Below, one piece after another: positions 9,235 to 18,585 of a stretch of 39,679 bases of DNA. The stretch is taken from assembly GCA_947259575.1 (NCBI GenBank), contig CAMYMU010000053.1:1-39679 (forward strand). Direction: 5' to 3'. The stretch comes from an uncultured Ectothiorhodospiraceae bacterium. Its GTDB lineage: Bacteria; Pseudomonadota; Gammaproteobacteria; UBA6429; Thiohalophilaceae. The notes beneath the pieces were generated by a model. It saw only the letters and a list, made by a program, of their open reading frames with translations. It was not told where the DNA came from and did not search any database. Positions within the stretch are counted from its first letter, which is position 1, and each line of letters opens with the position of its first letter. A program made the position numbers and the translations under genes.

Positions 9235-10167
9235 TTAATATACGTAGCCATAGTTTTCATTAAAGCGGTGTTTGATTTCATCTACGCTTAGCTTGTGATT
9301 CTGAGTACCCGCTTGTTCTATCTTGATCGCACCCATCAACGCAGCAATTCGACCCGTGGTCTTCCAGTCAAATTCGTTCAACAACCCATATAACAGACCA
9401 CCACGATAGGCATCACCGCAGCCAGTTGGATCGTTTAGCCCTGAAGTCTTGGCATTCGGTATTTCGATGCACTCACCCTCGGTATAAATATTCGATCCCT
9501 TACCACCTCGTGTGACAATAAAGGCATCTACTCTTTTCGCCAGCGCTTCAATTGATTCACCCGTACGCTCTTGAATAAGTTGTGCCTCATAGTCATTCGC
9601 CGCAACCCAGGTAGCCTTATCAATGAAATCAATTAACTCTTCACCATTGAACATAGGCAAGCCTTGCCCCGGATCAAATATAAACGGAATACCTGCTTCG
9701 GCAAACTGGGTCGCATGTTGCAGCATGCCATCTCGACCATCGGGAGAAACCATACCAACCTTAACGCCCTTCGCGTCTCGAATATCGTTTTCGTGGGCAT
9801 TATTCATCGCACCCGGATGAAACGCCGTTATCTGGTTGTCATCCTGATCGGTGGTAATAAATGCCTGGGCAGTGTAGGTATCACTGATTTCTTTTAAGTA
9901 ACTGCGATCTATACCGTGCTCATCCATCCACTTTGCATAAGGCGCAAAATCATTACCAACTGTACCCATCGGCAGTGGTTCACCACCAAGCATTTTAAGA
10001 TTGAAAGCAATGTTACCTGCACAACCACCAAATTCACGACGCATATCTGGCACCAGGAAGGAAACGTTCAGAATATGGACCTTGTCTGGCAAGATGTGAT
10101 TTTTAAACTGGTCGTGAAAAACCATAATGGTATCGTATGCGAATGAACCACAAATCAGTGCAGACAT
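9235..10167 (-). CDS. PfkB-family sugar/nucleoside kinase (adenosine kinase-like)
   Basis: 310 residues with a ribokinase/PfkB fold. The first signature is FGGCAGNIAFNLKMLGG (about residues 46-62) and the second is DPTGCGDAYRGG (about 250-261), where the Asp of GCGD is the usual catalytic base. The N-terminal SFAYDTIMVF and the substrate-lid region resemble adenosine or nucleoside kinases rather than phosphofructokinase; the exact substrate is inferred. The gene begins 12 bases after dgkA ends and is probably the last gene of the glycine-riboswitch operon, ending at the 9174-9196 hairpin. Confidence 0.85.
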   Translation of the reverse strand: MSALICGSFAYDTIMVFHDQFKNHILPDKVHILNVSFLVPDMRREFGGCAGNIAFNLKMLGGEPLPMGTVGNDFAPYAKWMDEHGIDRSYLKEISDTYTAQAFITTDQDDNQITAFHPGAMNNAHENDIRDAKGVKVGMVSPDGRDGMLQHATQFAEAGIPFIFDPGQGLPMFNGEELIDFIDKATWVAANDYEAQLIQERTGESIEALAKRVDAFIVTRGGKGSNIYTEGECIEIPNAKTSGLNDPTGCGDAYRGGLLYGLLNEFDWKTTGRIAALMGAIKIEQAGTQNHKLSVDEIKHRFNENYGYVY

Positions 10168-10179
10168 ATTATTTCCTCG

Positions 10180-10554
10180 TTAATTAACAAAACGATCGTA
10201 GGCCACAAAACCCCAGACCAAAAAGACATTTACCAGAGAGACAAATACCGCGGCAGAACCCATATCCTTGGCTCGTCCAGCGAGCTTGTGCATTTCATCG
10301 CCAATTCTATCTACTACGGCTTCTACTGCCGAATTGAGTAGCTCAACAATCAATACCAACAGCAGACTACCGATCAAGAAAATGTACTCAGTGCTCGATT
10401 GCCCCAACCAAATAGCAGCTGGGACGAGAACAACAAGTAATGCAACTTCCTGTCTGAAAGCTGACTCATATTTAAAAGCCGCTTTAAATCCCTTCATAGA
10501 ATAACCAAACGCGTGAATGATACGCGTCAGTCCCGTCTTCCCTGGTTTTGGCAT
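10180..10554 (-). CDS. dgkA: Diacylglycerol kinase
   Basis: The small integral-membrane diacylglycerol kinase phosphorylates diacylglycerol to phosphatidate for phospholipid recycling. 124 residues with three hydrophobic helices. The conserved ELLNSAVEAVVDRIG motif holds the catalytic Glu and Asn, and is followed by HKLAGRAKDMGSAAVF. An N-terminal extension of about 10 residues precedes the amphipathic IIHAFGYSMKGFKAAFKYESAFRQE. It lies 24 bases downstream of gcvP2 and 12 upstream of the PfkB kinase, so it appears to be cotranscribed with the glycine cleavage genes. Confidence 0.96.
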   Translation of the reverse strand: MPKPGKTGLTRIIHAFGYSMKGFKAAFKYESAFRQEVALLVVLVPAAIWLGQSSTEYIFLIGSLLLVLIVELLNSAVEAVVDRIGDEMHKLAGRAKDMGSAAVFVSLVNVFLVWGFVAYDRFVN

Positions 10555-10578
10555 AGTGAAATCCCGTACTTATTTTTT

Positions 10579-12024
10579 TTAATTATTCCAACTTAGATCC
10601 AGTTGCTTAGCTGCCTTCACGTCGTCCAGTCGTTTAACAGGTAACGTATGCGGAGCCGAAGTAACAAGATCAGAGTTCGATTGAGCCTCTTCATTGATCT
10701 TGATCATAGCATCAATAAAACCATCCATCTCCTGTTTTGTTTCCGTTTCAGTCGGCTCAATCAAAAAGCACTCCGGAACCAGCAACGGAAAGTAAGTAGT
10801 CGGTGCGTGATAATTATAATCCAGCAGACGTTTAGCAAAGTCCATGGCCGACACGTGTAATTCTTTTGACTGCTTTTTAAGGGTCACAATAAATTCATGT
10901 GTCGCACGACGATTTTCGAATGCCAGTTGAAAACCTGCCTGTTTTAAACGCGCCATCATGTAATTTGCATTCAAGGTCGCAAACTCCGCGACTCGCTGCA
11001 TGCCATCGCGCCCTAACATCGAGGCATAAATATATGCTCGTAACAGTACACCCGCATTGCCCATGAAGGCAGACAGACGCCCCATGGTCTCTGGGATATC
11101 TTTTTCAGTCAGTAGTCGATATTGATCATCCTGTTTGGTAACCACCGGCACGGGCATATAAGGCAATAAGCGCTCACTGACACCAACCGGACCGGCGCCT
11201 GGGCCACCACCACCATGAGGAGTGGAGAAAGTCTTGTGCAAATTCATATGGATCACATCAAAACCCATGTCGCCCGGTTTGACCTTACCCAGGATCGCAT
11301 TCAGGTTCGCTCCATCGTAATAAAGTAGACCACCCGCGTTATGCACAATGTCAGCAATATCTTTAATACGACGCTCAAAAACGCCCAGGGTCGAAGGGTT
11401 GGTCAACATAATGCCTGCAGTCTGCGGACCAACCGCTGCTTTTAAAGCCTCAATATCAACATCGCCCTGATCATCGGTCGGTATCTCTTTGACCTTATAA
11501 TTACACATGGTTGCGGTTGCCGGGTTGGTACCATGGGCTGCATCGGGCACCAGGATCTCGGTACGTGCATCATCACCTTTTGCATCATGATAAGCGCGAA
11601 TCATGGCGACACCGGCAAACTCACCCTGTGCTCCGGCCATTGGTGCCATTGATACACCTTTCATACCGGTCACATCTTTTAACATCTCTTGCAGATCAAA
11701 CATGCAGGCTAGAAAACCCTGACTAAGATTATCTGGGGTCAGCGGATGGCGCTGCGTAAAACCAGGTAGTAAAGCCAGTGAATTACAACCACGTGGGTTG
11801 TACTTCATGGTACATGAACCAAGTGGATAGAATTGTGTATCAATAGAAAAGTTCTTTTGTGACAAGCGCGTAAAGTGACGCACTGTTTGCATTTCAGAAA
11901 CTTCTGGTAAACCCACCGGAGTCGTTCTTAGAAATTGCTCTGGTATATCAGCAACTTTATCAATGTCACGCGGTATCTGTGCTGTGTTTGCACGACCAGG
12001 TTGGGAGTGTTCGAAAATCAACAT
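10579..12024 (-). CDS. gcvPB: Glycine dehydrogenase (decarboxylating) subunit 2
   Basis: C-terminal half of the split P-protein. With GcvPA it decarboxylates glycine and passes the aminomethyl group to lipoylated GcvH. 481 residues. The PLP-binding lysine is Lys264 in [20 protein letters not shown], with the glycine-rich loop directly after it. [11 protein letters not shown] upstream supplies the cofactor-ring Asp. Two-subunit P-proteins are known in many bacteria; enterobacteria have one fused chain. tpx sits between this gene and gcvPA, separated by 29 and 24 bases. Confidence 0.96.
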   Translation of the reverse strand: MLIFEHSQPGRANTAQIPRDIDKVADIPEQFLRTTPVGLPEVSEMQTVRHFTRLSQKNFSIDTQFYPLGSCTMKYNPRGCNSLALLPGFTQRHPLTPDNLSQGFLACMFDLQEMLKDVTGMKGVSMAPMAGAQGEFAGVAMIRAYHDAKGDDARTEILVPDAAHGTNPATATMCNYKVKEIPTDDQGDVDIEALKAAVGPQTAGIMLTNPSTLGVFERRIKDIADIVHNAGGLLYYDGANLNAILGKVKPGDMGFDVIHMNLHKTFSTPHGGGGPGAGPVGVSERLLPYMPVPVVTKQDDQYRLLTEKDIPETMGRLSAFMGNAGVLLRAYIYASMLGRDGMQRVAEFATLNANYMMARLKQAGFQLAFENRRATHEFIVTLKKQSKELHVSAMDFAKRLLDYNYHAPTTYFPLLVPECFLIEPTETETKQEMDGFIDAMIKINEEAQSNSDLVTSAPHTLPVKRLDDVKAAKQLDLSWNN

Positions 12025-12053
12025 AATTTCTATCGCCTATATATGATCCTAAT

Positions 12054-12545
12054 TTAAAGTGCAGCCAGTGCTTTATCGTAATCCGGCTCTTGTGCAATTT
12101 CTGGCACCAGCTCTGTGTAAACTACCTTGTTATTTTCATCAAGAACAACAACAGCACGTCCGGTAATTCCTGCAAGCGGACCATCCTGAATTAACACGCC
12201 ATAGTCTTTTGCAAAGTTTTTGCTCCGCATCATTGATAGTGGTACTACTTTGTCGGTAGCTTCCGCGCCACAAAAACGTCCCATTGCGAAAGGTAAGTCT
12301 GCTGAGATAACCAACATAACCGCATCATCGCGTGCTTCGTCATTAAAACGTTTGGTTGATGTGGCGCAAACGGGAGTATCCAGGCTAGGCACAATATTGA
12401 GTAGTTTTTTCTTTCCGGAAAAATCGGCAAGCGACTTGTCAGCAAGATCCGTATCGGCCAATTTAAAATCCGGTGCCTGTGAACCTACTGCAGGTAAATC
12501 ACCGTTTGTATTAATTTCATCTCCATGTAACGTAATTTTAGCCAT
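12054..12545 (-). CDS. tpx: Thiol peroxidase (atypical 2-Cys peroxiredoxin)
   Basis: Tpx reduces H2O2 and alkyl hydroperoxides using thioredoxin. 163 residues. The peroxidatic Cys60 is in [15 protein letters not shown] and the resolving Cys92 is in GRFCGAEA, with the usual spacing for the family. The N-terminal [20 protein letters not shown] matches known Tpx proteins. It has a good AGGAGAAAGG ribosome site. It is placed inside the glycine cleavage operon between the two P-protein subunits, with gaps of 24 and 29 bases, and should therefore be transcribed under the glycine riboswitch unless an internal promoter exists. Confidence 0.96.
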   Translation of the reverse strand: MAKITLHGDEINTNGDLPAVGSQAPDFKLADTDLADKSLADFSGKKKLLNIVPSLDTPVCATSTKRFNDEARDDAVMLVISADLPFAMGRFCGAEATDKVVPLSMMRSKNFAKDYGVLIQDGPLAGITGRAVVVLDENNKVVYTELVPEIAQEPDYDKALAAL

Positions 12546-12569
12546 AACCTTTCTCCTAATAATTTTGCA

Positions 12570-13967
12570 TTAAGCCATTTCAGGCTGAGTTGAATGCTTA
12601 GTCGCATCCAGACGGCTCGCGATCCGCGAAATATTGTCAACTAACGTATCGATATCTTTCTCAGTTTTTGTTTCTGTTGCACACAGCATTAAACAATTTT
12701 CCAGCTCAGGGTAGTGATCCCCTACTAACACACCTGCAACAATGCTTTGCGCTGATAATGCATTCATCACTTCTGTTACCGGTAAATCAAACTTAAACAC
12801 CGCCTCATGAAAAAATGAACTGTTAAACATCCTCGTTACACCCTCTACTTTCGAAAGTTTTTCAATAAGCAGCTTTGTGTTGTTATGGCTGGCGCTGGCG
12901 ACATTGTATAAACCCTGTGGGCCTAACAAACTCATATATATTGTCGCTGCAGTAACGAGCAATCCCTGGTTAGTACAGATATTCGAAGTCGCCTTGGAAC
13001 GACGGATGTGCTGCTCACGTGCCTGCAATGTCAGGGTGAAACCTTCGTTGCCATCAAGGTCTGTAGTACGACCAATAATGCGGCCTGGCATTTGCCGTAC
13101 ATAGTCTTTGCGACAACACATAATACCAAAGTAAGGACCACCAGATGACATAGGTGCACCCAATGGTTGACCATCGCCACAAGCGATATCCGCACCAATC
13201 TCACCCCATTCACCCGGTGGCTTGAGTAGTGCCAATGAAGTTGGGTTCACGACCGCAATAACCAGAGCGCCGTGCTTGTGTGCCCAGTCAGTTAAGGCAT
13301 CGATGTTTTCCAGGTTTCCAAAGTAGTTGGGTTGTTGGATCACCAGAGCAGTAAAGTCACCTGGCTCTTCAGGTAAGTTATTTATATCAACACAACCTGA
13401 TGCACGATCGTAATCAATTTCCTCGAGCGTAATACCCTGGTGACGTGTAATCGTACTCGCGACGGATTGATAAGTAGGATTTACACTGCGTAAGGTCAGA
13501 ATGCGTTTGCTCTTTGACTTACGATTCGCACGCACCGCCATTAATACCGCTTCTGCTAAGGAAGACGCACCATCATATAAAGAGGCATTGGACACATCCA
13601 TCCCGGTAAGACTGGTCATCATGCTTTGATATTCGTAGAGTAGCTGTAAGGTGCCTTGACTCGCCTCTGCCTGGTATGGGGTATAAGCCGAATAAAATTC
13701 GCCGCGCGTGGTTAATTCCCAAACTGCAGCAGGAATATGATGTTCGTAGGCACCTGCGCCAGCAAAACATAGACTGCGCTGATCTTCAGCTGCGCGCTGA
13801 TGCATAAGCCGGGCTACATCCATTTCACTTTGACCAAGCGGAATACTCTCCAGCCCCTTTGAACGCAAGGCAGCAGGAATTTCGTCAAATAGATCTTCGG
13901 TAGTTGATACGCCGATGGTTTCAAGCATTTCCTTGATTTCGGCTTCTGTGTGCGGAATGAATGGCAT
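12570..13967 (-). CDS. gcvPA: Glycine dehydrogenase (decarboxylating) subunit 1
   Basis: N-terminal-type subunit of the split P-protein; partner of GcvPB. 465 residues beginning [20 protein letters not shown]. It contains the family stretches [38 protein letters not shown] and [15 protein letters not shown]. The C-terminus ends in a short polar tail ([12 protein letters not shown]). This subunit has no PLP lysine of its own, as is usual. The 167-base gap upstream to gcvH is unusually long for this operon and contains a structured repeat (14026-14109). Confidence 0.95.
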   Translation of the reverse strand: MPFIPHTEAEIKEMLETIGVSTTEDLFDEIPAALRSKGLESIPLGQSEMDVARLMHQRAAEDQRSLCFAGAGAYEHHIPAAVWELTTRGEFYSAYTPYQAEASQGTLQLLYEYQSMMTSLTGMDVSNASLYDGASSLAEAVLMAVRANRKSKSKRILTLRSVNPTYQSVASTITRHQGITLEEIDYDRASGCVDINNLPEEPGDFTALVIQQPNYFGNLENIDALTDWAHKHGALVIAVVNPTSLALLKPPGEWGEIGADIACGDGQPLGAPMSSGGPYFGIMCCRKDYVRQMPGRIIGRTTDLDGNEGFTLTLQAREQHIRRSKATSNICTNQGLLVTAATIYMSLLGPQGLYNVASASHNNTKLLIEKLSKVEGVTRMFNSSFFHEAVFKFDLPVTEVMNALSAQSIVAGVLVGDHYPELENCLMLCATETKTEKDIDTLVDNISRIASRLDATKHSTQPEMA

Positions 13968-14025
13968 TAATTTAACCTTTAATAATATATAGATGGAACT
14001 TTTGATTCATTCATTAAGTGGATGA

Positions 14026-14109
14026 TGACAAGGCAAAAAGTAATGAGAAAGCGCAGTTTACACGTAAGTAAATGAGCATTTCGAGTTACTTTTTAACGCA
14101 GCCAGCGCC
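14026..14109 (+). repeat. 84-bp nested-hairpin element, copy C
   Basis: It lies in the gcvH-gcvPA gap. It begins TGACAAGGC and ends AACGCAGCCAGCGCC, the same flanks as the copies at 28916-29000 and 29119-29203. Outer arms AAAAAGTAA and TTACTTTTT are exact complements, and an inner hairpin TTTAC/GTAAA is present. The arm sequence differs from the other copies but the pairing is retained. It may affect the relative expression of gcvH and the P subunits by acting on the mRNA. Confidence 0.65.
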
Positions 14110-14134
14110 GCTTAAGGGATTAATCATGGGTTCC

Positions 14135-14527
14135 TTAATCTTCAGCGGCAATCTGTTCTGCATAGGCAGATGCATCAAGCAAACTATCCAGCTCGCCTTC
14201 ATCAGCTAACTTCATTTTGAAAATCCAGCCTTCTCCATAAGGATCCGAGTTGATGACTTCGGGTGTATCTGCCAGTGCTTCATTGGCTTCAATAATATCG
14301 CCTGTCAGCGGCGAATAAACATCGGATGCCGCTTTAACTGACTCAACGACAGCACAGTCATCGCCAACAGCGTAAGTTGATCCCGCCTCAGGGGCCTCAA
14401 CAAATACCAGGTCACCTAACAACTCCTGGGCATGTTCGGTAATACCAATCGTCACCGTGCCATCGTCTTCGCGACGAACCCACTCATGCGATTTGGTATA
14501 ACGTAATTCTGTTGGTACATTACTCAT
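14135..14527 (-). CDS. gcvH: Glycine cleavage system H protein
   Basis: The lipoylated carrier of the glycine cleavage system, shuttling the aminomethyl intermediate between P, T and L proteins. 130 residues, normal length. The lipoylation site is Lys65 in [16 protein letters not shown]. The N-terminal YTKSHEWVR and the C-terminal [10 protein letters not shown] are typical. A GGGAGAAGAAAA ribosome site precedes the ATG. Its cofactor is made by LipA, encoded two genes upstream in the same operon. Confidence 0.98.
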   Translation of the reverse strand: MSNVPTELRYTKSHEWVRREDDGTVTIGITEHAQELLGDLVFVEAPEAGSTYAVGDDCAVVESVKAASDVYSPLTGDIIEANEALADTPEVINSDPYGEGWIFKMKLADEGELDSLLDASAYAEQIAAED

Positions 14528-14589
14528 TTTTCTTCTCCCAAATTTTCAGACAGTAGTGACTGCTGCCTTAATAAAATACAAATCCTAAT

Positions 14590-15675
14590 TTAGATGACTG
14601 CTTTGCCATTGCGAACAAAAGGCGGCCTTACTACCTTAACGTCAACATGCTTACCACGAATATCTACTTTTGCCCGATCGCCGATGTTGGCCGGGACACG
14701 CGCAAAAGCAATCGCTTTACCAAGTGTTGGTGCAAAACTACCACTGGTAATTTCACCTGCATCGAGCCCATCTACTAACACGGTCTGATGATTCCTCAAC
14801 ACACCTTTTTCTTCCAGCAACAAACCAACGAGCTTTTGTTTTACGCCTTCGCTTTTTTGCTTCTCTAAGGCCTTGCGTCCAATAAAGTCTCGCTCTTCTG
14901 GCTCCCAGGCAATCGTCCAGCCTAGCGCTGATTCCAACGGTGAAGTACTTTCATCCATGTCACTACCATAAAGATTCATGCCCGCCTCAAGACGCAAGGT
15001 ATCGCGTGCACCCAGACCAATTGGATTGGTACCTGCCTTCACGCAATCATCCCAAAAGGCTGCTGCTTGGTCTGCAGGTAACATAATTTCGTAACCATCC
15101 TCACCAGTGTAACCAGTACGTGCAATCGCCCAGTTATCATCAAACATAGCCATAAAAAACTGGCCTAACTCTGAGACTTTATCCTGCTTATCGCCGATGA
15201 CCTTGTGCACAATCTCTCTTGCCTCCGGGCCTTGCACCGCCACCATCGCTAAATCATCACGTTCATTAACATCAACCGTAAAATCTTTTGCGTGTTTTTC
15301 TATCCAGGCAAGATCTTTTTCACGTGTTGAGGCATTTACGACCATGCGATAGAAATTCGGATTAACGAAATAAACAATAAGATCATCAATCACGCCACCA
15401 TCTTCTTTCAGCATACAGGTATAGAGCGCTTTGCCCTGTTGCTTAAGTCGATCAATGTTGTTGGCAAGTAGGTAACGTAAAAAGTCTGCCACTCGCTCAC
15501 CGGTTAAATCAACAATCGTCATATGAGATACATCAAAAATACCCGATGAGGTTCGCACCATTTCATGCTCTTTCATTTGTGAACCATAGTGCAGCGGCAT
15601 ATCCCAGCCACCAAAATCCACAACTTTTGCACCAGCGGTAACATGCGTTTCGTAAAGAGGTGTTTGCTTACCCAT
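14590..15675 (-). CDS. gcvT: Aminomethyltransferase (glycine cleavage T protein)
   Basis: GcvT releases ammonia from the aminomethyl-lipoyl intermediate and forms methylene-tetrahydrofolate. 361 residues. The motifs HVTAGAKVVDFGGWDMPLHYG and FDVSHMTIVDLTG at the N-terminus, the folate-site RTGYTGEDGYEI (about residues 195-206) and GARDTLRLEAGMNLYG are in order. The gene lies 31 bases after lipA and 62 before gcvH. The one-carbon unit produced could feed ThyA, which lies elsewhere in this window. Confidence 0.98.
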   Translation of the reverse strand: MGKQTPLYETHVTAGAKVVDFGGWDMPLHYGSQMKEHEMVRTSSGIFDVSHMTIVDLTGERVADFLRYLLANNIDRLKQQGKALYTCMLKEDGGVIDDLIVYFVNPNFYRMVVNASTREKDLAWIEKHAKDFTVDVNERDDLAMVAVQGPEAREIVHKVIGDKQDKVSELGQFFMAMFDDNWAIARTGYTGEDGYEIMLPADQAAAFWDDCVKAGTNPIGLGARDTLRLEAGMNLYGSDMDESTSPLESALGWTIAWEPEERDFIGRKALEKQKSEGVKQKLVGLLLEEKGVLRNHQTVLVDGLDAGEITSGSFAPTLGKAIAFARVPANIGDRAKVDIRGKHVDVKVVRPPFVRNGKAVI

Positions 15676-15706
15676 AGTCTGAATCCTTAAAAACTATAAA
15701 CTTAAA

Positions 15707-16618
15707 TTAATCTTCTGCGTGATAAGACGAGCGTACTAATGGCCCCGCTTTTACCCAGCTAAACCCTAGTTCAATCGCAATCTTTTCGTAATCTGCGAAT
15801 TGCTCAGGTGTAATGTATTCTTCAACGGCGAGATGATAACGGGTAGGCCGTAGATACTGACCTAATGCCACTCGGCTCACTCCTACTTTGCGTAAATCCT
15901 GCAGCACGTTGATCACTTCTTCTTTCTTTTCGCCCAAGCCCAACATGATCGCAGATTTTGTTTCAAACACACGCTTGTCTGTTTGGTTGAGGCGACCCAC
16001 TTTTTCTAGTAGCTCAAGTGAACGTCCATAACTGGAACCTTTACGAACCCGTTTATACAAACGGGGAACTGTTTCAACATTATGCCCCCAAACCAGTACG
16101 TTATCGCCCGCCGCTTGAAGCATTGCACTTGAAATAATCTCAATCGCCTGTTCCTGGCAGCCATGAAAGTCCGGCGTTAATAATTCCAGTTTTATTTTTT
16201 GTTTTTCTGCACGCAGCGTCTTGAGTGTTTCGGCAAATATCCTGGCACCACCATCTTTTTGATCATCTCGATTAACCGAGGTCAATACAATGTAGTCAAT
16301 ACCCATCGCCATCGCAGCTGCGGCAACTCGTTGTGGTTCATTTTGTTCTGGCGCAGCCGGGCGTCCGGTTTTAACCGCGCAAAAGCCGCAAGCTCGGGTG
16401 CAGGTATCACCGAGTAACATAAAGGTCGCGGTGCCACGACTCCAACACTCACCTCGGTTAGGACAACGCGCTTCTTCGCAAACGGTTGTTAAGGCATGTT
16501 GCGCGATGGTTTTTGAAGTATGAGCATATTCATGATTGCCAAATGCCTGACGGATCCATTCGGGCATGCGGCCGACATTCGCATCAGAGGAAAAATCAAA
16601 AACTGGTCTTATATCCAT
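15707..16618 (-). CDS. lipA: Lipoyl synthase
   Basis: Radical-SAM enzyme that inserts two sulfurs into octanoyl groups on carrier proteins such as GcvH. 303 residues. The auxiliary cluster cysteines are Cys47, Cys52 and Cys58 (CEEARCPNRGEC). The radical-SAM cluster cysteines are Cys73, Cys77 and Cys80 (CTRACGFC). The C-terminal RSSYHAE is the conserved end carrying the serine ligand. It is the first gene after the glycine riboswitch and its terminator, 54 bases from the T-run, so lipoate insertion and glycine cleavage appear coregulated. lipB is not in the window. Confidence 0.97.
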   Translation of the reverse strand: MDIRPVFDFSSDANVGRMPEWIRQAFGNHEYAHTSKTIAQHALTTVCEEARCPNRGECWSRGTATFMLLGDTCTRACGFCAVKTGRPAAPEQNEPQRVAAAAMAMGIDYIVLTSVNRDDQKDGGARIFAETLKTLRAEKQKIKLELLTPDFHGCQEQAIEIISSAMLQAAGDNVLVWGHNVETVPRLYKRVRKGSSYGRSLELLEKVGRLNQTDKRVFETKSAIMLGLGEKKEEVINVLQDLRKVGVSRVALGQYLRPTRYHLAVEEYITPEQFADYEKIAIELGFSWVKAGPLVRSSYHAED

Positions 16619-16672
16619 TAACTCAACTCTTTTATTTAAACGTAAATATCTCTAACGCAAAAAATCGGTGCC

Positions 16673-16721
16673 AAAAAAAAGGGCGACGTAAACTGGCAGT
16701 TAATACCAGTTTACGTCGCCC
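16673..16721 (-). terminator. Intrinsic terminator of the glycine riboswitch
   Basis: On the minus strand, a 16-bp perfect stem (arms 16706-16721 and 16681-16696, beginning GGGCGACGTAAACTGG) with a 9-base loop is followed by eight T residues (A-run 16673-16680). It starts immediately after the second aptamer and ends about 54 bases before lipA, so it is the expected expression platform. Confidence 0.9.
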
Positions 16722-16913
16722 CTCTGTCCGGTCACCTGAGAGCTTGGCCCCTTCGGTGTCTGGTTCCGACAGTTTTCAATGTGTCGTACCAGCTCTCTCC
16801 AGAGTCAACGAATGCGAATTAGCGGTCCTTTTGCCTGAGCGATTCCGAGCGTGTTGCGCCTTCGGCTCTCTGTCAGTCCAGCATGGTTGCCTGTACCACA
16901 GAGTCTCTCCCAC
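16722..16913 (-). promoter_or_regulatory. Tandem glycine riboswitch
   Basis: Two glycine aptamers in series on the minus strand. The upstream aptamer (about 16823-16913) has GGGAGAGACTC, then CCGAAGGCGCAA, then CTCAGGCAAAAGGACC. The second (about 16722-16806) has GACTCTGGAGAG, then ACCGAAGGGGCCAAG, then CTCTCAGGTGACCGGACAG. These match the known conserved cores of glycine riboswitches. In the known class, glycine binding usually turns on gcv genes. The adjoining terminator and the lipA-gcvTH-gcvPA-tpx-gcvPB operon downstream support the same role here. Confidence 0.95.
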
Positions 16914-16933
16914 CAACCATCGTTGCAGTCTGT

Positions 16934-16963
16934 ATTTTACAAAGCTTGTAGGTATTTTGCCAG
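16934..16963 (-). promoter_or_regulatory. Candidate promoter of the glycine riboswitch operon
   Basis: On the minus strand, CTGGCA (plus-strand 16958-16963) is separated by 18 bases from TAAAAT (16934-16939), which is five of six to the sigma-70 -10 consensus. Transcription would start about 10-15 bases before the first aptamer. The assignment rests on position and consensus only. Confidence 0.45.
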
Positions 16964-16993
16964 CCGCAGATCAACACCATGTTTATCAGTAAC

Positions 16994-18580
16994 TTACTTT
17001 GTTGCAGCATCGTGTTGCCGCATCAGGAACCATAAAACGGGCAAGGTTCCCAGCATTAACATCAAGGCAGAGGGCGCCGCCAGCTCCAACATTTCTTCAC
17101 TTGCCTCGACCCAGATTCTGACGGGCAATGTGTCGAAGCCTGTTGGTCGCAGTAACAAGGTTGCGGGTAATTCTTTCAAGGTATCGATAAATACCAACAC
17201 CCAGGCACTAACCAGACCGGTTCGCAAGACAGGGATCACTATACGCCTTAGGTTTTCCCATGGGGTTGCCCCCAAGCTGCGACCAGCTTCTTCGAGTGAG
17301 GGTGACAATTGTTGTACTGACGCCTCTTGAGCCTGTACCGCCAAAGGTAAAAACCGAATTAACATTGCTAACAACAAAACAAACATGGTGCCATAAATCC
17401 AGGGTAGCATGCTTAACACAAAGCTTAAGATACCAAGCGCAATTACTGGTCCTGGCAGCACGAAACCGATACTGGCCATATGCAGATAACCCTGGCTGAT
17501 CTTGTTGCGTAAGCGTGCATGAAACAGGGCAACCGGCAACGCCGCAACTGTCGCGAGAGTAGCCGCAGCGACACTAATGATTAACGAGTTTTGTACATAA
17601 CCCCAGAACTCTTCACTGATCAATGATTGCTGCCAGGCCTCCCAGGTCCAGACCAACATCCAGGCAACCGGCAATGCAAACGCAAATGTAGTAATTAATC
17701 CTAACCAACCCCAGATAAATGTCAGCTCAACTTTTGTCGCCGCACGTCGTTTAGTACGTTGTGCCTGCGCGGCACTGTAATAACGTTGTCGATCACGAAA
17801 GAAACGTTCAAGAATAAGAAAAGTTAGACTCAATGCAACTAAGACCAAACTCAAACCCGCCGCCGCTTGTAGATCAAAACGTCCGCTCATTTGTAAATAA
17901 ATACTTAAAGTAAAAGTCTGGTAACGCAGCATACTCACTGCACCGAAATCTGACAGTACATGCAGAACAACCAATGCCAGGCCTGCAGCAATAGCCGGTC
18001 GCAGCATCGGTAAGCTTACTTTCCAAAAAACCTGACGCGGTGTTAAGCCATGTAGGCGAGCAGCTTCTTCAATATCGACTCTGGAACGGGTTAGGGCATC
18101 ACTCACCAGTAAGAACACATATGAAAAACCGGCGATACTCAGTACAAAGGCTGCACCAAACACGTTATACAATTCCGGGTTAGGTACATCCTCTCCAAAT
18201 ATCCCAGCCCAAAGCAATCCTAGCCAACCCTCACGTTCAGTCAGCGAGGTATAGATATGTGCAAATACATAGGTGGGAATGGTGAGCGGCAGGATCATCA
18301 ACCAGGTTGCCAGGCGTCGCCCAATAAACTCACGACGCGTTATCAGCCAGGCCGACGATACCCCTAAGACAAAGCTGCCAACCGCAACCAGGATGGCCAG
18401 GCTTAGGGTATTAAATAATAGTCCGGGTAGCCGTGCACTCCAGAGATTTGACCACTGAGACAAAGACAATTGGCCGCTATGAATAAATACATAGATCAGT
18501 GGTACCGACGCTAGTAAGACAACTAGCGTCGATAATACGCTACGAGTCGAGACTCTGGGTACAGTTAGCGAAGAAGACAT
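16994..18580 (-). CDS. fbpB: Ferric iron ABC transporter permease
   Basis: A fused two-half permease of 528 residues with about twelve hydrophobic helices. Each half has an EAA-loop for contact with the ATPase: EEAARLHGLTPRQVFWKVSLP (first half) and EEAGRSLGATPWENLRRIVIP (second half). This matches FbpB/SfuB/AfuB-type iron permeases. It follows the binding-protein gene by 5 bases, with TAAGG abutting the ATG. No ATPase gene (fbpC) is present in the window; the partner must be elsewhere. It is expected to be repressed by iron through the Fur box upstream of fbpA. Confidence 0.92.
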   Translation of the reverse strand: MSSSLTVPRVSTRSVLSTLVVLLASVPLIYVFIHSGQLSLSQWSNLWSARLPGLLFNTLSLAILVAVGSFVLGVSSAWLITRREFIGRRLATWLMILPLTIPTYVFAHIYTSLTEREGWLGLLWAGIFGEDVPNPELYNVFGAAFVLSIAGFSYVFLLVSDALTRSRVDIEEAARLHGLTPRQVFWKVSLPMLRPAIAAGLALVVLHVLSDFGAVSMLRYQTFTLSIYLQMSGRFDLQAAAGLSLVLVALSLTFLILERFFRDRQRYYSAAQAQRTKRRAATKVELTFIWGWLGLITTFAFALPVAWMLVWTWEAWQQSLISEEFWGYVQNSLIISVAAATLATVAALPVALFHARLRNKISQGYLHMASIGFVLPGPVIALGILSFVLSMLPWIYGTMFVLLLAMLIRFLPLAVQAQEASVQQLSPSLEEAGRSLGATPWENLRRIVIPVLRTGLVSAWVLVFIDTLKELPATLLLRPTGFDTLPVRIWVEASEEMLELAAPSALMLMLGTLPVLWFLMRQHDAATK

Positions 18581-18585
18581 CCTTA

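Noticed and set aside
16486-16992. 168-residue plus-strand frame over the start of lipA and the riboswitch
   Set aside because: It is antisense to conserved lipA codons and to both glycine aptamers and has no recognisable domain.
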